From the NCBI GenBank assembly GCA_945788625.1, contig CALZMQ010000007.1:16145-80144 (forward strand): a stretch of 64,000 bases of DNA, given 5' to 3'. Shown here piece after piece: positions 1 to 8,900 of the stretch. The position numbers were made by a program, and so were the translations under genes. The notes below the pieces were generated by a model, which was given only the letters and a program-made list of their open reading frames with translations, did no database searches and was not told the origin of the DNA. The first letter of the stretch is position 1. Each line of letters begins with the position of its first letter. The stretch comes from an uncultured Woeseiaceae bacterium (lineage in GTDB: Bacteria > Pseudomonadota > Gammaproteobacteria > Steroidobacterales > Woeseiaceae).

Positions 1-551
1 CGAGCCATCGAGGAATCTTCGATGTCGTCACCCTTGTCGTGGCGGCGCTGCATCGTGCGGTCCGATGCCCGGAACGCGATTCCCAGCGCGATCGCAGCCT
101 GCGCGTCTGCGTCCGACAGGATCGTGTAATTCAACCCGTCGATATAGCCCTGCGTCTGCCCACTGAGGCTCGAGTACAGGAGTTCCGGACGGTCGCCGCT
201 CAGGAACAGTACGTCGACACCCATCTCGCTGATCTCGGGTATCGCATGCCGCAGCTCGGAGAGGTGCATGTTACAGAACGGGCACCAGCCACCGCGGAAC
301 GAGATCAGCACGACGGGGCGCTCCAACGTCCTCGGATCGAATTCGAATCGTTCGTCATCGATGGTCCGGACCGTGAAACGCGGTGCGGAATCGCCGACCG
401 CGAGCGGTTGAATTTCGTCGGCGGTCGCCGCGAAGGGCACGTCTGCATGGCCATACTGAAGCGACGTGCTGCAGACGAGGCTGAGCGTCAACGCGGTGGC
501 GAGAGTGCCGAGTATTAACGAACGTGCGTAAGGGCGTATGTCGGGGGTCAT
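1..551 (-). CDS. Thioredoxin-fold AhpC/TSA (redoxin) family protein, C-terminus cut off by window edge
   Basis: Reading the minus strand from the ATG at 551 gives an open frame of 183 codons that runs off the window start. Residues 11-35 are hydrophobic and look like a signal peptide or anchor. A redoxin domain follows, with the segment SFRGGWCPFCNMHL at about residues 84-97, so the CxxC pair is Cys90 and Cys93. This is the usual active-site layout of AhpC/TSA-type peroxiredoxin-like or thiol-disulfide proteins. A thiol redox role in the periplasm is inferred from the N-terminal segment. The next gene on the same strand (macB-like permease) ends at 609, so this gene may lie downstream in the same transcript. 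The C-terminal third is not visible, so a resolving cysteine cannot be checked. Confidence 0.85.
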   Translation of the reverse strand, partial: MTPDIRPYARSLILGTLATALTLSLVCSTSLQYGHADVPFAATADEIQPLAVGDSAPRFTVRTIDDERFEFDPRTLERPVVLISFRGGWCPFCNMHLSELRHAIPEISEMGVDVLFLSGDRPELLYSSLSGQTQGYIDGLNYTILSDADAQAAIALGIAFRASDRTMQRRHDKGDDIEDSSMA

Positions 552-608
552 CACCTAAACTCCGATGGATTTCGGTATTGGACCCCGACAGCCGGCCAAT
601 TATTTCAT

Positions 609-1817
609 CTATTCATGGTGCAGCGCGGCAATGGGATCCAGCTCCGCCGCACGTTTGGCCGGCCAGATGCCGAACACCAGGCCGACGGCGGCACTGAATC
701 CGAACGCCATCATTGCCGAGGCCGCCGTGACAACCGTCTGCCAGCCGGCGAATCTTGCAAGCAACACCGATGCGCCGGCGCCCAGCGCCAGGCCAAGCAG
801 ACCACCGATCAGGCACAGAATCGTGGCCTCGACCAGGAACTGCAGCAGGATGTTCGTCCGGGTGGCTCCCAGCGCCTTGCGGACGCCGATTTCCCGGGTT
901 CGCTCGGTCACTGTCACAAGCATGATGTTCATAATGCCAATGCCGCCGACCACCAGGCTCACGCTCGCAATACCGGCCAGCAAATACGTGAAGATCTGGG
1001 TTGCCTCCTGGCGCGACTCGGCGAACTGCTTGCGGTTCATTATGGCGAAATCATTGTCCTTGCCCGGCAACACGCCGTGCTCACGGCGCAGTACGCGTTC
1101 AATCTCGAGCATCGCCATTTCGACCGTTGACGTCGCTGCAACCTTGGCGCTTATCGTTTCTACGTAGTCGTTGCCGGTCACGCGAAACTGCGCCGTGGAC
1201 AACGGAATCCAGATGTCGTCGTCCGGGTTGCGCCAACCGGAGCCACCTTTCGCCGCCAGCACACCGATGACGTCGAAATTAATCGAGCGGATCTGCAGGG
1301 TGCGGCCGACCAGCAAAGCGGCATCCGCATCGAGCATTGCCGGCAATTCAGCCCCCAGCACGACGACGCGTCTTCGCGCCGCTTCGTCCGCCGCCGTGAA
1401 CATGCGGCCGTAAGCGATTTCGAAGCCGTGCACGTCGAGATGATTTGGCGTCGTTCCGATCGTCGAGACATTCAGGTTCTGGTTGCCGTACTTGATCTGG
1501 TAGCGCTCGCTGATTTCCGGAACCACCTGCTCGAGATGCGCCGAACCGGCCGCCAGTGCCGCGGCATCCTCTGTCGTTATGGTCTGCAGGTTTCGCGCTA
1601 CGCCACGGCTGAATCGGCTCGATGACTGTATCGATAGAATGTCCCCGCCGAACGCTGCCATTTGCTCGTCGATGGCACGCTGCGCGCCGGTCCCGAGTGC
1701 CACCATTGTTATGACCGCGCCGACGCCAATGATGATGCCGAGCATCGTGAGCATGGCACGAAACAAGTTGCTTCGAATGGACGACAGTGAAATTCGAATT
1801 GTCTCTGTAAGCAGCAT
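609..1817 (-). CDS. MacB-like ABC transporter permease (FtsX family)
   Basis: A 402-residue inner-membrane protein with one N-terminal membrane segment (about 20-43), a large periplasmic MacB_PCD-type domain (about 45-250) and three C-terminal membrane segments forming the FtsX domain. The cytoplasmic coupling sequence TERTREIGVRKALGA, typical of MacB and LolC/E-like permeases, lies between the first and second C-terminal segments. Unlike E. coli MacB, the ATPase is not fused but is encoded separately at 3109-3852. It is the last gene of a three-gene set, ATPase, HlyD-type adaptor, permease, in the same order and strand. The likely role is tripartite export of a peptide, lipid or drug through a TolC-like channel encoded elsewhere. 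The substrate cannot be read from the sequence. Confidence 0.93.
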   Translation of the reverse strand: MLLTETIRISLSSIRSNLFRAMLTMLGIIIGVGAVITMVALGTGAQRAIDEQMAAFGGDILSIQSSSRFSRGVARNLQTITTEDAAALAAGSAHLEQVVPEISERYQIKYGNQNLNVSTIGTTPNHLDVHGFEIAYGRMFTAADEAARRRVVVLGAELPAMLDADAALLVGRTLQIRSINFDVIGVLAAKGGSGWRNPDDDIWIPLSTAQFRVTGNDYVETISAKVAATSTVEMAMLEIERVLRREHGVLPGKDNDFAIMNRKQFAESRQEATQIFTYLLAGIASVSLVVGGIGIMNIMLVTVTERTREIGVRKALGATRTNILLQFLVEATILCLIGGLLGLALGAGASVLLARFAGWQTVVTAASAMMAFGFSAAVGLVFGIWPAKRAAELDPIAALHHE

Positions 1818-1834
1818 GACGGACGTTTGCCGGC

Positions 1835-3109
1835 CTAGCGACCGATACCGGGCACACCCCTGACCCTGCGATTGATGAAGTTCTGCAGGTCTTGCTGCGT
1901 TTCCAGCAAATGGCTGCTGGGCAGGATCAGAACCCTGTCGGTCTCACCGAGGCCTTCGACCACTTCGACCCGGTCGAGATCGGTGACCCCGGTCCTGACT
2001 TTGCGGACTTCCTGCCGCTCCGTGTCCAGGACCACCCAGAAGTTGCCGCCGAACCGATAATCGGTCTGCGGCCTGTTGCCGGAACGCGATTTGCGCTCGC
2101 CCCGTCGAGGGCCGCGACGTTCGCTGTCCGGCCCCGCAGCCGCAGAGCCATCACCGCTCAATGCCTGCAGAATTTCGTCTTCGCTTCTGCCCAGGACGCG
2201 CGCCGTCGACTCCAGGTCCCTGTTCGTGCGCAAAGCCATCACCGGAATCGTCATCGCATTTTCGCTGCGGGCAATGGACACCTCGACCTCGGCATTCATT
2301 CCCGGCATCAGCAGGCCGTCCGGATTCTGGATGGAAACGAGGACCGCGAACATCGTCACATTCTGTTCCACTACCGCCTGCGGTTCGATCTTCACGACCT
2401 CGCCGGGGAACGGCTGATTCGGATAGGCGGCAACCGATACCTTGGCCGGCATACCGGGCCGAACCTTGCCGATATCGGTCTCGTCAACGAGCGAGCGGAT
2501 TTGCACTTCGCTGAGATCGGCCATTTGCATCAACATCGTGCCACCGGCGAAATCCTGGGTCGGCGACGAGATGACCTGCCCCTTTTCCACGGGCTTGACG
2601 ATGATGGTTCCCGAAATGGGTGCTTTGATGTCCGTGTCGTCCACTGCAATGCGTGCGTTCTCGACGCTGACTCGCGCCGTCACGACCTGCGCCTCCGCAT
2701 TGGCGAGGTCCAGGATCGCCTGCTCGAGGTCGGCCTGCGTCAGCGTGCCGTTCGCCTTGAGGGACTCAACGCGACGCTTCTGTATCGCGGCGATTTCCCG
2801 GCGTGACATGGCCGCTTTCAACTCGGCCTCGGCCTGATCGAGCCGATTGCGTACGGTGCGCGGGTCGATACGCACCATCAGCGTACCCTCGTCAATCTTG
2901 TCGCCGGTTTCGACGAGCAACTCCAGTACTTCGCCGGAGGCTTTGGACTTGACTTCGACCGTGGCCAGCGGTTCCACGATTCCCGCCGAGCTGACCGCGA
3001 CCTCGATCGTCCGTCTTTCCACACCGGCCGTGTCGTAGATCGGCCTGACATCCGCTTCCTCGGCGCAGGAAAGCAGGGTAAAACAGACCAGGAGCAGTGC
3101 TGCACGCAT
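1835..3109 (-). CDS. MacA-like periplasmic adaptor lipoprotein (HlyD/RND adaptor family)
   Basis: A 424-residue protein with a signal peptide ending in the lipobox LLSC (Cys15), so it is probably anchored as a lipoprotein. A biotinyl-lipoyl-like segment (VEVKSKASGEVLELLVETG) is followed by a coiled-coil hairpin (about 85-150), the second half of the lipoyl domain and a beta-barrel domain. Near the C-terminus a low-complexity Gly/Arg/Ser stretch (about 315-345) is inserted before the last barrel strands, which is unusual. The ATG shares one base with the TAA of the upstream ATPase gene (TAATG at 3107-3111), so the two are translationally coupled. The protein should join the permease at 609-1817 to an outer-membrane channel. 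Family assignment is firm; the substrate is unknown. Confidence 0.92.
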   Translation of the reverse strand: MRAALLLVCFTLLSCAEEADVRPIYDTAGVERRTIEVAVSSAGIVEPLATVEVKSKASGEVLELLVETGDKIDEGTLMVRIDPRTVRNRLDQAEAELKAAMSRREIAAIQKRRVESLKANGTLTQADLEQAILDLANAEAQVVTARVSVENARIAVDDTDIKAPISGTIIVKPVEKGQVISSPTQDFAGGTMLMQMADLSEVQIRSLVDETDIGKVRPGMPAKVSVAAYPNQPFPGEVVKIEPQAVVEQNVTMFAVLVSIQNPDGLLMPGMNAEVEVSIARSENAMTIPVMALRTNRDLESTARVLGRSEDEILQALSGDGSAAAGPDSERRGPRRGERKSRSGNRPQTDYRFGGNFWVVLDTERQEVRKVRTGVTDLDRVEVVEGLGETDRVLILPSSHLLETQQDLQNFINRRVRGVPGIGR

Positions 3110-3852
3110 TATTGATTGCCATCCAGGATCGAATCACTGACGATATCACCATCGCTCAGCCGCACCACCCGGCTGGCGTGATCGGCGACGCTTTTCTCAT
3201 GGGTCACGACGATCAGCGTGTTTCCGTCGGCATGCAGTTCATCGAAGAGCCCCATGATGTCGTTGCCGGTAGCCGAATCCAGGTTGCCCGTCGGTTCGTC
3301 AGCCAGCAGGATGCTCGGCCTCGTGACCAACGCTCTTGCAATCGCAACTCGCTGCCTTTGCCCGCCCGACATCTCCGATGGGCGATGCGTCATTCGGTCA
3401 CGCAGGCCCACCGTCTCCAGTGCTGCCGTCGCACGCGCAAGGCGTTGCCTTTTTTTCGCACCGGCGTAGATTAATGGCACTTCCACGTTCGCGAGCGCCG
3501 TCATCCGCGGCAGCAGATTGAACGTCTGGAAAACGAATCCGATTTCCCGATTTCGAACGCGTGCCAAATCACGATCATTCATCGCCGACACGCGCTGTGT
3601 GCCGAGCCAGTATTCGCCGGCCGTCGGCCGATCCAGGCATCCCACGATGTTCATCAGCGTGGACTTGCCCGAACCCGACTGGCCCATGACGGCGAGATAC
3701 TCCCCCTGCGAGACCTCGAGATCCACGCTGCGCAACGCATCGATGTGGCCGGCGCCCATTTGGTAACGGCGCTGCAACGCCTCCAATCGAATGATTGTAT
3801 CCGCGTGCGACTGGGGGACTTGAGTAAGCTGCTGCAAAGTGCGGGCATCCAT
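3109..3852 (-). CDS. ABC transporter ATP-binding protein (MacB/LolD type)
   Basis: This gene encodes about 247 residues with every ABC ATPase motif: Walker [11 protein letters not shown]-loop region, signature [15 protein letters not shown], Walker [13 protein letters not shown] and the switch histidine (VVTHE). The sequence resembles the stand-alone ATPases that power MacB- and LolD-type permeases. I chose the ATG at 3852; a GTG one codon upstream (3855) is also possible. It begins 31 bases after the diguanylate cyclase gene stops on the same strand, so readthrough from that gene is possible, and it is coupled to the adaptor gene by TAATG. It energises the adaptor/permease pair encoded immediately downstream. 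Confidence 0.95.
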   Translation of the reverse strand: MDARTLQQLTQVPQSHADTIIRLEALQRRYQMGAGHIDALRSVDLEVSQGEYLAVMGQSGSGKSTLMNIVGCLDRPTAGEYWLGTQRVSAMNDRDLARVRNREIGFVFQTFNLLPRMTALANVEVPLIYAGAKKRQRLARATAALETVGLRDRMTHRPSEMSGGQRQRVAIARALVTRPSILLADEPTGNLDSATGNDIMGLFDELHADGNTLIVVTHEKSVADHASRVVRLSDGDIVSDSILDGNQ

Positions 3853-3882
3853 CACGTTCGAGACGCCCGATTAGACCACGTA

Positions 3883-5835
3883 TCACATTGCCTTTTCGAG
3901 AAGGTCTCCGCCGTGAATCGTGGTCACGCCGCGGCAACGCGCCTTGGCTCGATACATGGCCTGGTCCGCTTCGCGCAGCAAACCCGTGAGCGTATTGGCG
4001 TTTTTGGGGTAAAGCGCGAGGCCGATGCTCGCCGCGCAACGCAGTTTGTTTTCGCCGATGACATAGGGTTCTTCCAGCCCCCGCGTCAGGCGCACCGCCA
4101 GCTTGTCAGCGACTTGCGAATCGACGTCCGGGACCAGGGCGACGAATTCGTCGCCACCGGGGCGGCCGATGATGTCGCATGATCGCAGGCCCTTCCGCAG
4201 TCGCTGCGCCGCAATGCGTAGCAACTGGTCACCGATTTCATGGCCATAGCGGTCGTTGATCTGCTTGAATTCATTGAGGTCGATGAACAGCAGTGCCCCC
4301 GTGGCATCATCATCGCTGTTGGTCAGGCGTCTTGCGGCATCGCGCTCGAAACCACGTCGATTCAGCACGCCGGTCAGCGGATCCGACGTGGCGATCGATT
4401 CCATCTGCCGCTCTTTGGCTTTGCGGTCCGTGACGTCGACAAAGGTCGCGGCGATATCGTCGCCAACAGGCTCGCAAATCATGCGTAACCAGCGGTCGGC
4501 GCCCTGCTTGCGCTGGCGAACCTCTATGTCCAGGTTTTTGCCCTTGCGAATAGCCGATTCGAACTGGTGAACGACGTCTGTGGCAGCGTCGTCGTCCATA
4601 CCACTTGTTGCGAGCCGAACCACGTCGGGCCCGACTCGATCGATGAGGTCGTCGACCGTCGTCTCCAGGAAACGGGCGGCGGCGGCATTCGCGAATATGC
4701 TGCGCAGTTCCTTGTCGTCTTCCTCCCCGCGAACCCAGCGAAGGCGGATAATACCGTTCACGGAGTGATCGATGAGCGTTCGCAGCAGTTTTTCACTTTT
4801 TCGAACTTCGCTCTGCGCGTTCTCGACGTCACTCACGTCACGGAACATCAACACCTGTCCACCGCGCAAGGACGTCCGGTTCGTCTCGATCGGGGAAACC
4901 TGTACGTGAAGAAAGCGGCCGGTCGCTGTCATCATTTTCTGCGGCTTACCGGTATCCAGCACCTCGAACACTTCGGGCGCGTCCTCGCCTAACACGCGTT
5001 CCAGCGGCTTGCGCAAGGCCGCGGACTCCTGGATCGAGAGCATTCTCTCCGCGCCGTGGTTCAGCCCGATGACACGGCATTTGTCGTCAACGACGACTAC
5101 CGGGTCCTGCATGTTCTGGAAAACGGTCTCATAGGCAAGCGGTGTGAACTCGACGATTCGCACGCCGACGATCAACCACGTATAGACCGGCAGCATTGCT
5201 GCGAATACCAGTGGCACGTAGGAAATCGTATTCGTCCCAAAGCCGAGGTCGTAGGCCATTGTCGCCGTCAGCGGCGCGACGCATGCGGCGACCAGCAGAA
5301 ACAGGCCACGCCGATGAGCCGGCGCCACGGCCGCGCTGTGCGAAATCAGCGTGAGGATCGCCGCTCCGATCAGGGCATAGCTGTAGGGAAGATGCACGAA
5401 CAGGAACCAGGGTGCCCACCTTTCCGGGCGCGTCAAGAACTCACCAGCCTCATTGGCGATCGGCAGGTACCACATCAATTCGTGATTAACGTTCGTTGCG
5501 GCGAGGGACACCGACACGACGGGAATTATGCTCAGCAATACGAGCAGGCGTGGCGCCGTATCCGAACCAGTGTATTCGCGGAAGCAGACGTAGGCGACAA
5601 CCGGGACGAGTGCCGTGCCGATGAAATGCCCGGTACGGCCAATCGAGAACACAGCGAAGCTGTCTGCGAGTAATTCGACCGCGCCGCCGGCAACCCAGAT
5701 ACTGATGACGACGAACAACACTCCGATAGGAATGCTCCCGATCTCGCGCTTCGACGCGATGAGACGCGAACCCAGCATCAGGTAACAGGTTGCGCTGAAT
5801 ATCAGCAGTACGGACAATGTCAGGTCAAGGTCCAT
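3883..5835 (-). CDS. Membrane sensor diguanylate cyclase with PAS domains
   Basis: Starting at the ATG at 5835, which has AGGAG five bases upstream, the protein is 650 residues long. A start at 5889 would put an out-of-place hydrophilic segment before the first membrane helix. The first ~215 residues form seven hydrophobic helices like the histidine-kinase-associated 7TM domain. Two PAS-like regions follow (about 240-340 and 350-465), then a GGDEF domain with the intact catalytic motif PGGDEF. An RSCD motif five residues upstream of GGDEF matches the inhibitory I-site, so product feedback is likely. There is no EAL domain. It should make cyclic di-GMP in response to a membrane or small-molecule signal. 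It is divergent from the small protein at 5975 and 31 bases upstream of the ABC export genes. Confidence 0.93.
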   Translation of the reverse strand: MDLDLTLSVLLIFSATCYLMLGSRLIASKREIGSIPIGVLFVVISIWVAGGAVELLADSFAVFSIGRTGHFIGTALVPVVAYVCFREYTGSDTAPRLLVLLSIIPVVSVSLAATNVNHELMWYLPIANEAGEFLTRPERWAPWFLFVHLPYSYALIGAAILTLISHSAAVAPAHRRGLFLLVAACVAPLTATMAYDLGFGTNTISYVPLVFAAMLPVYTWLIVGVRIVEFTPLAYETVFQNMQDPVVVVDDKCRVIGLNHGAERMLSIQESAALRKPLERVLGEDAPEVFEVLDTGKPQKMMTATGRFLHVQVSPIETNRTSLRGGQVLMFRDVSDVENAQSEVRKSEKLLRTLIDHSVNGIIRLRWVRGEEDDKELRSIFANAAAARFLETTVDDLIDRVGPDVVRLATSGMDDDAATDVVHQFESAIRKGKNLDIEVRQRKQGADRWLRMICEPVGDDIAATFVDVTDRKAKERQMESIATSDPLTGVLNRRGFERDAARRLTNSDDDATGALLFIDLNEFKQINDRYGHEIGDQLLRIAAQRLRKGLRSCDIIGRPGGDEFVALVPDVDSQVADKLAVRLTRGLEEPYVIGENKLRCAASIGLALYPKNANTLTGLLREADQAMYRAKARCRGVTTIHGGDLLEKAM

Positions 5836-5919
5836 GGGCTCCTGGTCGAATCTGGCGGCAATCGGCACCCAATAATACGGCTCACCCACGATTGTTATAA
5901 GGAACTGTCTCTCAAATGA

Positions 5920-5948
5920 TTGGCGGCGACCTGGACCTGGATTAGAAT
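5920..5948 (+). promoter_or_regulatory. Candidate sigma-70 promoter for the 5975 gene
   Basis: TTGGCG (5920-5925) and TAGAAT (5943-5948) are separated by 17 bases and point toward the ATG at 5975. Four of six and five of six positions match consensus. The site lies in the divergent gap next to the cyclase gene. It is a prediction from sequence only. Confidence 0.45.
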
Positions 5949-5974
5949 GGCCCGGTTATTGTCAGATACAGGCG

Positions 5975-6445
5975 ATGTTCTTGTCCGAACCGCTCAAACA
6001 GACCGTTCGAATAGTGCGGAAACCGAAGGTGGAGACCGACAAGCTCGGTCATTCGGTGTGGGCAGAAACGGTGCAGACGGCGGAGCTGGAGCTGGTCTCG
6101 ACGATGATGCTCAAGCAGATTCTCGAGTCGGACAATGAAAAGGCGAAGCGCCGCATAAAATTAGCGGCCCAGGGCAAGGATGGCGTGCTGGCGCGGCACG
6201 CCGAAAGTAACCGTTTCGAGATAATTGACGACGACGATCTGCAGGCAGCGATCGACAGTGCGGCAAATACACCCGATCTTGTAAGGCCCGCCGAGGTCGT
6301 GCACGAACCACTGAGTGCACGAGTCGATCTGGACGATGAAGAGCTGTCCCTGGTCAGTACGCAGATGCTGCGGCAGATGCTCGACGTAGAGGACCCGTCG
6401 AAAGACGGCGACGACGTCGGATCCGATCCCTACAACAGCGGATAG
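5975..6445 (+). CDS. Hypothetical acidic protein with a duplicated LVST-x-ML motif
   Basis: I do not recognise this 156-residue protein. It has no signal peptide or membrane segment. The N-terminus is basic and the C-terminus strongly acidic. Two related segments, ELELVSTMMLKQILE (37-51) and ELSLVSTQMLRQMLD (123-137), share most positions and look like amphipathic helices, so the protein may carry two copies of a short binding motif. Between them lies another acidic segment (EIIDDDDLQAAID). A candidate promoter lies just upstream. It is divergent from a diguanylate cyclase, so a partner role in that pathway is conceivable, but nothing in the sequence proves it. Confidence 0.72.
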   Translation: MFLSEPLKQTVRIVRKPKVETDKLGHSVWAETVQTAELELVSTMMLKQILESDNEKAKRRIKLAAQGKDGVLARHAESNRFEIIDDDDLQAAIDSAANTPDLVRPAEVVHEPLSARVDLDDEELSLVSTQMLRQMLDVEDPSKDGDDVGSDPYNSG

Positions 6446-6463
6446 GCCTGGCGACGCTGTGAT

Positions 6464-7600
6464 TTATTGCGAATCGTCGCACCTTTCGATGAATCTCGCG
6501 GTGACTTTTTTTGGCGTCGTTATGTGATCGTAGAACCTGTCAAGGTAACGAATCACGTCGCGCTTGTTTTTTGGCGTCATCATGTCGAGTTCGTCAACGA
6601 TGGCGAAGATGGCATCTTTATTATCGAGGTATTCCTGAAACGTGCCTGGCAGCAGATCGTTGTTGCTGCACAGTCCTTTGTACAGTCGCTGGCGAACGGT
6701 CCGAAGCCTGTAGCGTGGATGCGGCTGCGCGTAGGGAGCGTTGACAAGCCCGGCAAAATCGAAGTCGTACGGCAGCGGCGTGAACGGCGGTCCGCCCGAC
6801 GCCGACATCAGGTCCGCGTTGTGGCAACAGTCGTCGTCGGGTTCGGCTTTGATCAGTGAATAATCGGTATTGCCGATCATGTACTGAAAGACGTTTACAA
6901 GGTTTTGCTGCCGTCGGTCGAGATCGCTGTTGGCTATATCGCCGGTCTTGACGGGGCGCATTCCCACGCGACCCGCTACATGCGTGTCATCCTCGATAGC
7001 GAAGGCAAATTTGCTCATCGTTTTCCCGCCTTCAGTGTCGACATAGTTGATGCGCAGCAGCCTCACACCATAACTCTTGCGAGTCATTTCGCCGAGAATG
7101 CGATACGTAAGAAACTCGCGCAGAACGAGTTGCTCGTATTGTGCGATCCTGTTCCTGCAATGCGTGACCAGCTTGAGTTTGTCCTGGCCTTCGAGGACGG
7201 TATCAATGACCTGGTGTTTGCGAAAATTCAGCCTGACCGGAGGAAAGTCACAGTGATCCGGCGTACGGCGATACTTGCCGCGCGTGCGAATTTTCAGGTC
7301 GATGGTCTGCTCGGCTCCATCGTCACCCACGAAACTGATCGTCCCCGAAAGATACTCGTCGTCCGGCCGGTCCCTCGTCAAAGTCGTTAGCGGCGCTGCG
7401 ATCGTCACCACCAACAGTAAGTGATCTGTAAACAGGGGACGCATCGCCGTCTCGTCGGGATCGTCCTGCCATGCACCGGCAGACACCGACATCGCGAGCA
7501 AAGTGCCACTTGCCGCAGACTGCAGCCAGACCCACGATCGCCGCCTCCGACTGAAACACGACATCCATCCCATGTCTGAATACTCGCGTTGCTGCCGCAT
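6464..7600 (-). CDS. Exported CotH-kinase-like protein, paralogue of the gene at 25334
   Basis: This 378-residue protein has a basic N-terminus and a hydrophobic signal segment ending near AGA-W (about residue 43); a start at 7573 would also give a signal peptide. The body follows the layout of CotH-type kinases: an IRTRGKYRR segment, then LVTHCRN and EQLVLREFLTYRILG, then a second-lobe segment IGNTDYS with CCHN and PYDFDFAGLV. The last three resemble the catalytic N-x-D/HN and DFD-like metal-binding motifs of that fold. The fold call is inference from the motif pattern. The protein at 25334-26404 is clearly homologous over most of its length. It ends 18 bases from the stop of the convergent 5975 gene. 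The substrate is unknown. Confidence 0.8.
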   Translation of the reverse strand: MRQQREYSDMGWMSCFSRRRRSWVWLQSAASGTLLAMSVSAGAWQDDPDETAMRPLFTDHLLLVVTIAAPLTTLTRDRPDDEYLSGTISFVGDDGAEQTIDLKIRTRGKYRRTPDHCDFPPVRLNFRKHQVIDTVLEGQDKLKLVTHCRNRIAQYEQLVLREFLTYRILGEMTRKSYGVRLLRINYVDTEGGKTMSKFAFAIEDDTHVAGRVGMRPVKTGDIANSDLDRRQQNLVNVFQYMIGNTDYSLIKAEPDDDCCHNADLMSASGGPPFTPLPYDFDFAGLVNAPYAQPHPRYRLRTVRQRLYKGLCSNNDLLPGTFQEYLDNKDAIFAIVDELDMMTPKNKRDVIRYLDRFYDHITTPKKVTARFIERCDDSQ

Positions 7601-7726
7601 ACAGACAATCCGTATCGCCCGCAGCAGCTCCGGGCGGGTGAATCGGGCGAAATTGCAGCGGCAGTGCCAGGAAATGTCGATTGGTTCGCGATCTGTTGAA
7701 CATAATCGGTCAAAATTACAGGGATC

Positions 7727-8896
7727 ATGGACCGATTCACGAAAATTGCCCGATCAGGGTCGCCGGGTACCGGCATCCAGTTCCGCAAGCAGCCCTATGG
7801 AACCAGCGATATTCAGAGCTACCTGTGCGACGTACTGGCGCTGGCGAATGCGTCCGTTAACGGACCTCGATTCATCGTCGTCGGCGTGGATATCGATAAT
7901 CGCGGACAACGGCGTGTGCACCCGGTCAGTGACAAGGACTTCTCGGGCAAGCCTGCTTACGTGTCGCTCGCCAACGACTACATCGAACCGCCGCTGCGTA
8001 TTCGTCACAAGTCCGTGTCGCTGGACGGCAAACAGGTCGGCGTATTCGAAATCGGCGACAGCCAGGATCGGCCGTACATGATGCGTGTCGATTACTCGGA
8101 GACGCTGCGTCGGGGCGACGCGTACATGCGCCTCGACAATGCCGCCGTAAAGCTGGGCCGGCGGCAACTGCAAACCCTGTTCGAGAAAAAATTCCGCGAC
8201 TCCGTCTCGCGCAACGACATCGAAGTCGGCTTTGCCGGCGACATCATTCACAAATCCCTGCAACTGCCATCCTGCGATCTCGCGCAATTGCCCTCGGCGA
8301 TCGCGGCCGGCAAGCTCGAGCAGCTCGCCAAGGTCCAGATGAATTCGAGCGATTCCGGCTCTACATCCGTCATGGCAAGGCTCGTGCACGCGAGGCTGTA
8401 CGGCTCGGATGACCCCTACGTCAGTCGGACACCGGACGAGCTGATGCAAGAAATGGCGCAAATTCGGGACAAGTACGAGGATGAGGACAGGCAATTCCTG
8501 TTCGAAACGCAAGCCGAGAAGGTGCAGCTGGTTGTCGCCAACCAGGGGCAGGAACCCATCGTCGACGCATCGATCGCACTGGTCATGCCAAGAGACAACG
8601 ATTTCTACATCGCGGATCGCCTGCCCAAAGTCGTTCGCAATGAGAAATTCGTTGATCGGTCGCCCGGCGAAACGGCTTCCTATCCCACCGTCAGCCTGCT
8701 CGACGAATCGATACATGTGACGAACAAGATAGGCGAAATCCCGGTCGGAGAACCGATCGAGGTATTCAGGTCACCGCTGCGCGTCTGCGTGGGCCCCGGA
8801 CTCAAAGGCCGTCGATTCGGCGTCCGCTATGCGTTGCATGCAAAGAACCTGAGGTCGCCCGTCAAGGGAACCCTGCGGCTCAATTTCGCCGGCTAG
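7727..8896 (+). CDS. AlbA_2 (Schlafen-like) domain protein
   Basis: A 389-residue cytoplasmic protein. Residues about 15-160 match the AlbA_2/Schlafen-type putative DNA-binding domain: an ANASVNGPRFIVVGVD segment, a conserved basic strand region and the closing RRGDAYMRLDNAAVKLGRR. In many bacterial relatives an AAA or winged-helix domain follows. Here the C-terminal 220 residues look like a beta-rich domain that I cannot name, and no Walker motifs are seen. It is divergent from the CotH-like gene and convergent with the LOG gene, whose end lies five bases away. A regulatory or nucleic-acid-binding role is likely; no target is evident. Confidence 0.78.
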   Translation: MDRFTKIARSGSPGTGIQFRKQPYGTSDIQSYLCDVLALANASVNGPRFIVVGVDIDNRGQRRVHPVSDKDFSGKPAYVSLANDYIEPPLRIRHKSVSLDGKQVGVFEIGDSQDRPYMMRVDYSETLRRGDAYMRLDNAAVKLGRRQLQTLFEKKFRDSVSRNDIEVGFAGDIIHKSLQLPSCDLAQLPSAIAAGKLEQLAKVQMNSSDSGSTSVMARLVHARLYGSDDPYVSRTPDELMQEMAQIRDKYEDEDRQFLFETQAEKVQLVVANQGQEPIVDASIALVMPRDNDFYIADRLPKVVRNEKFVDRSPGETASYPTVSLLDESIHVTNKIGEIPVGEPIEVFRSPLRVCVGPGLKGRRFGVRYALHAKNLRSPVKGTLRLNFAG

Positions 8897-8900
8897 CGGC

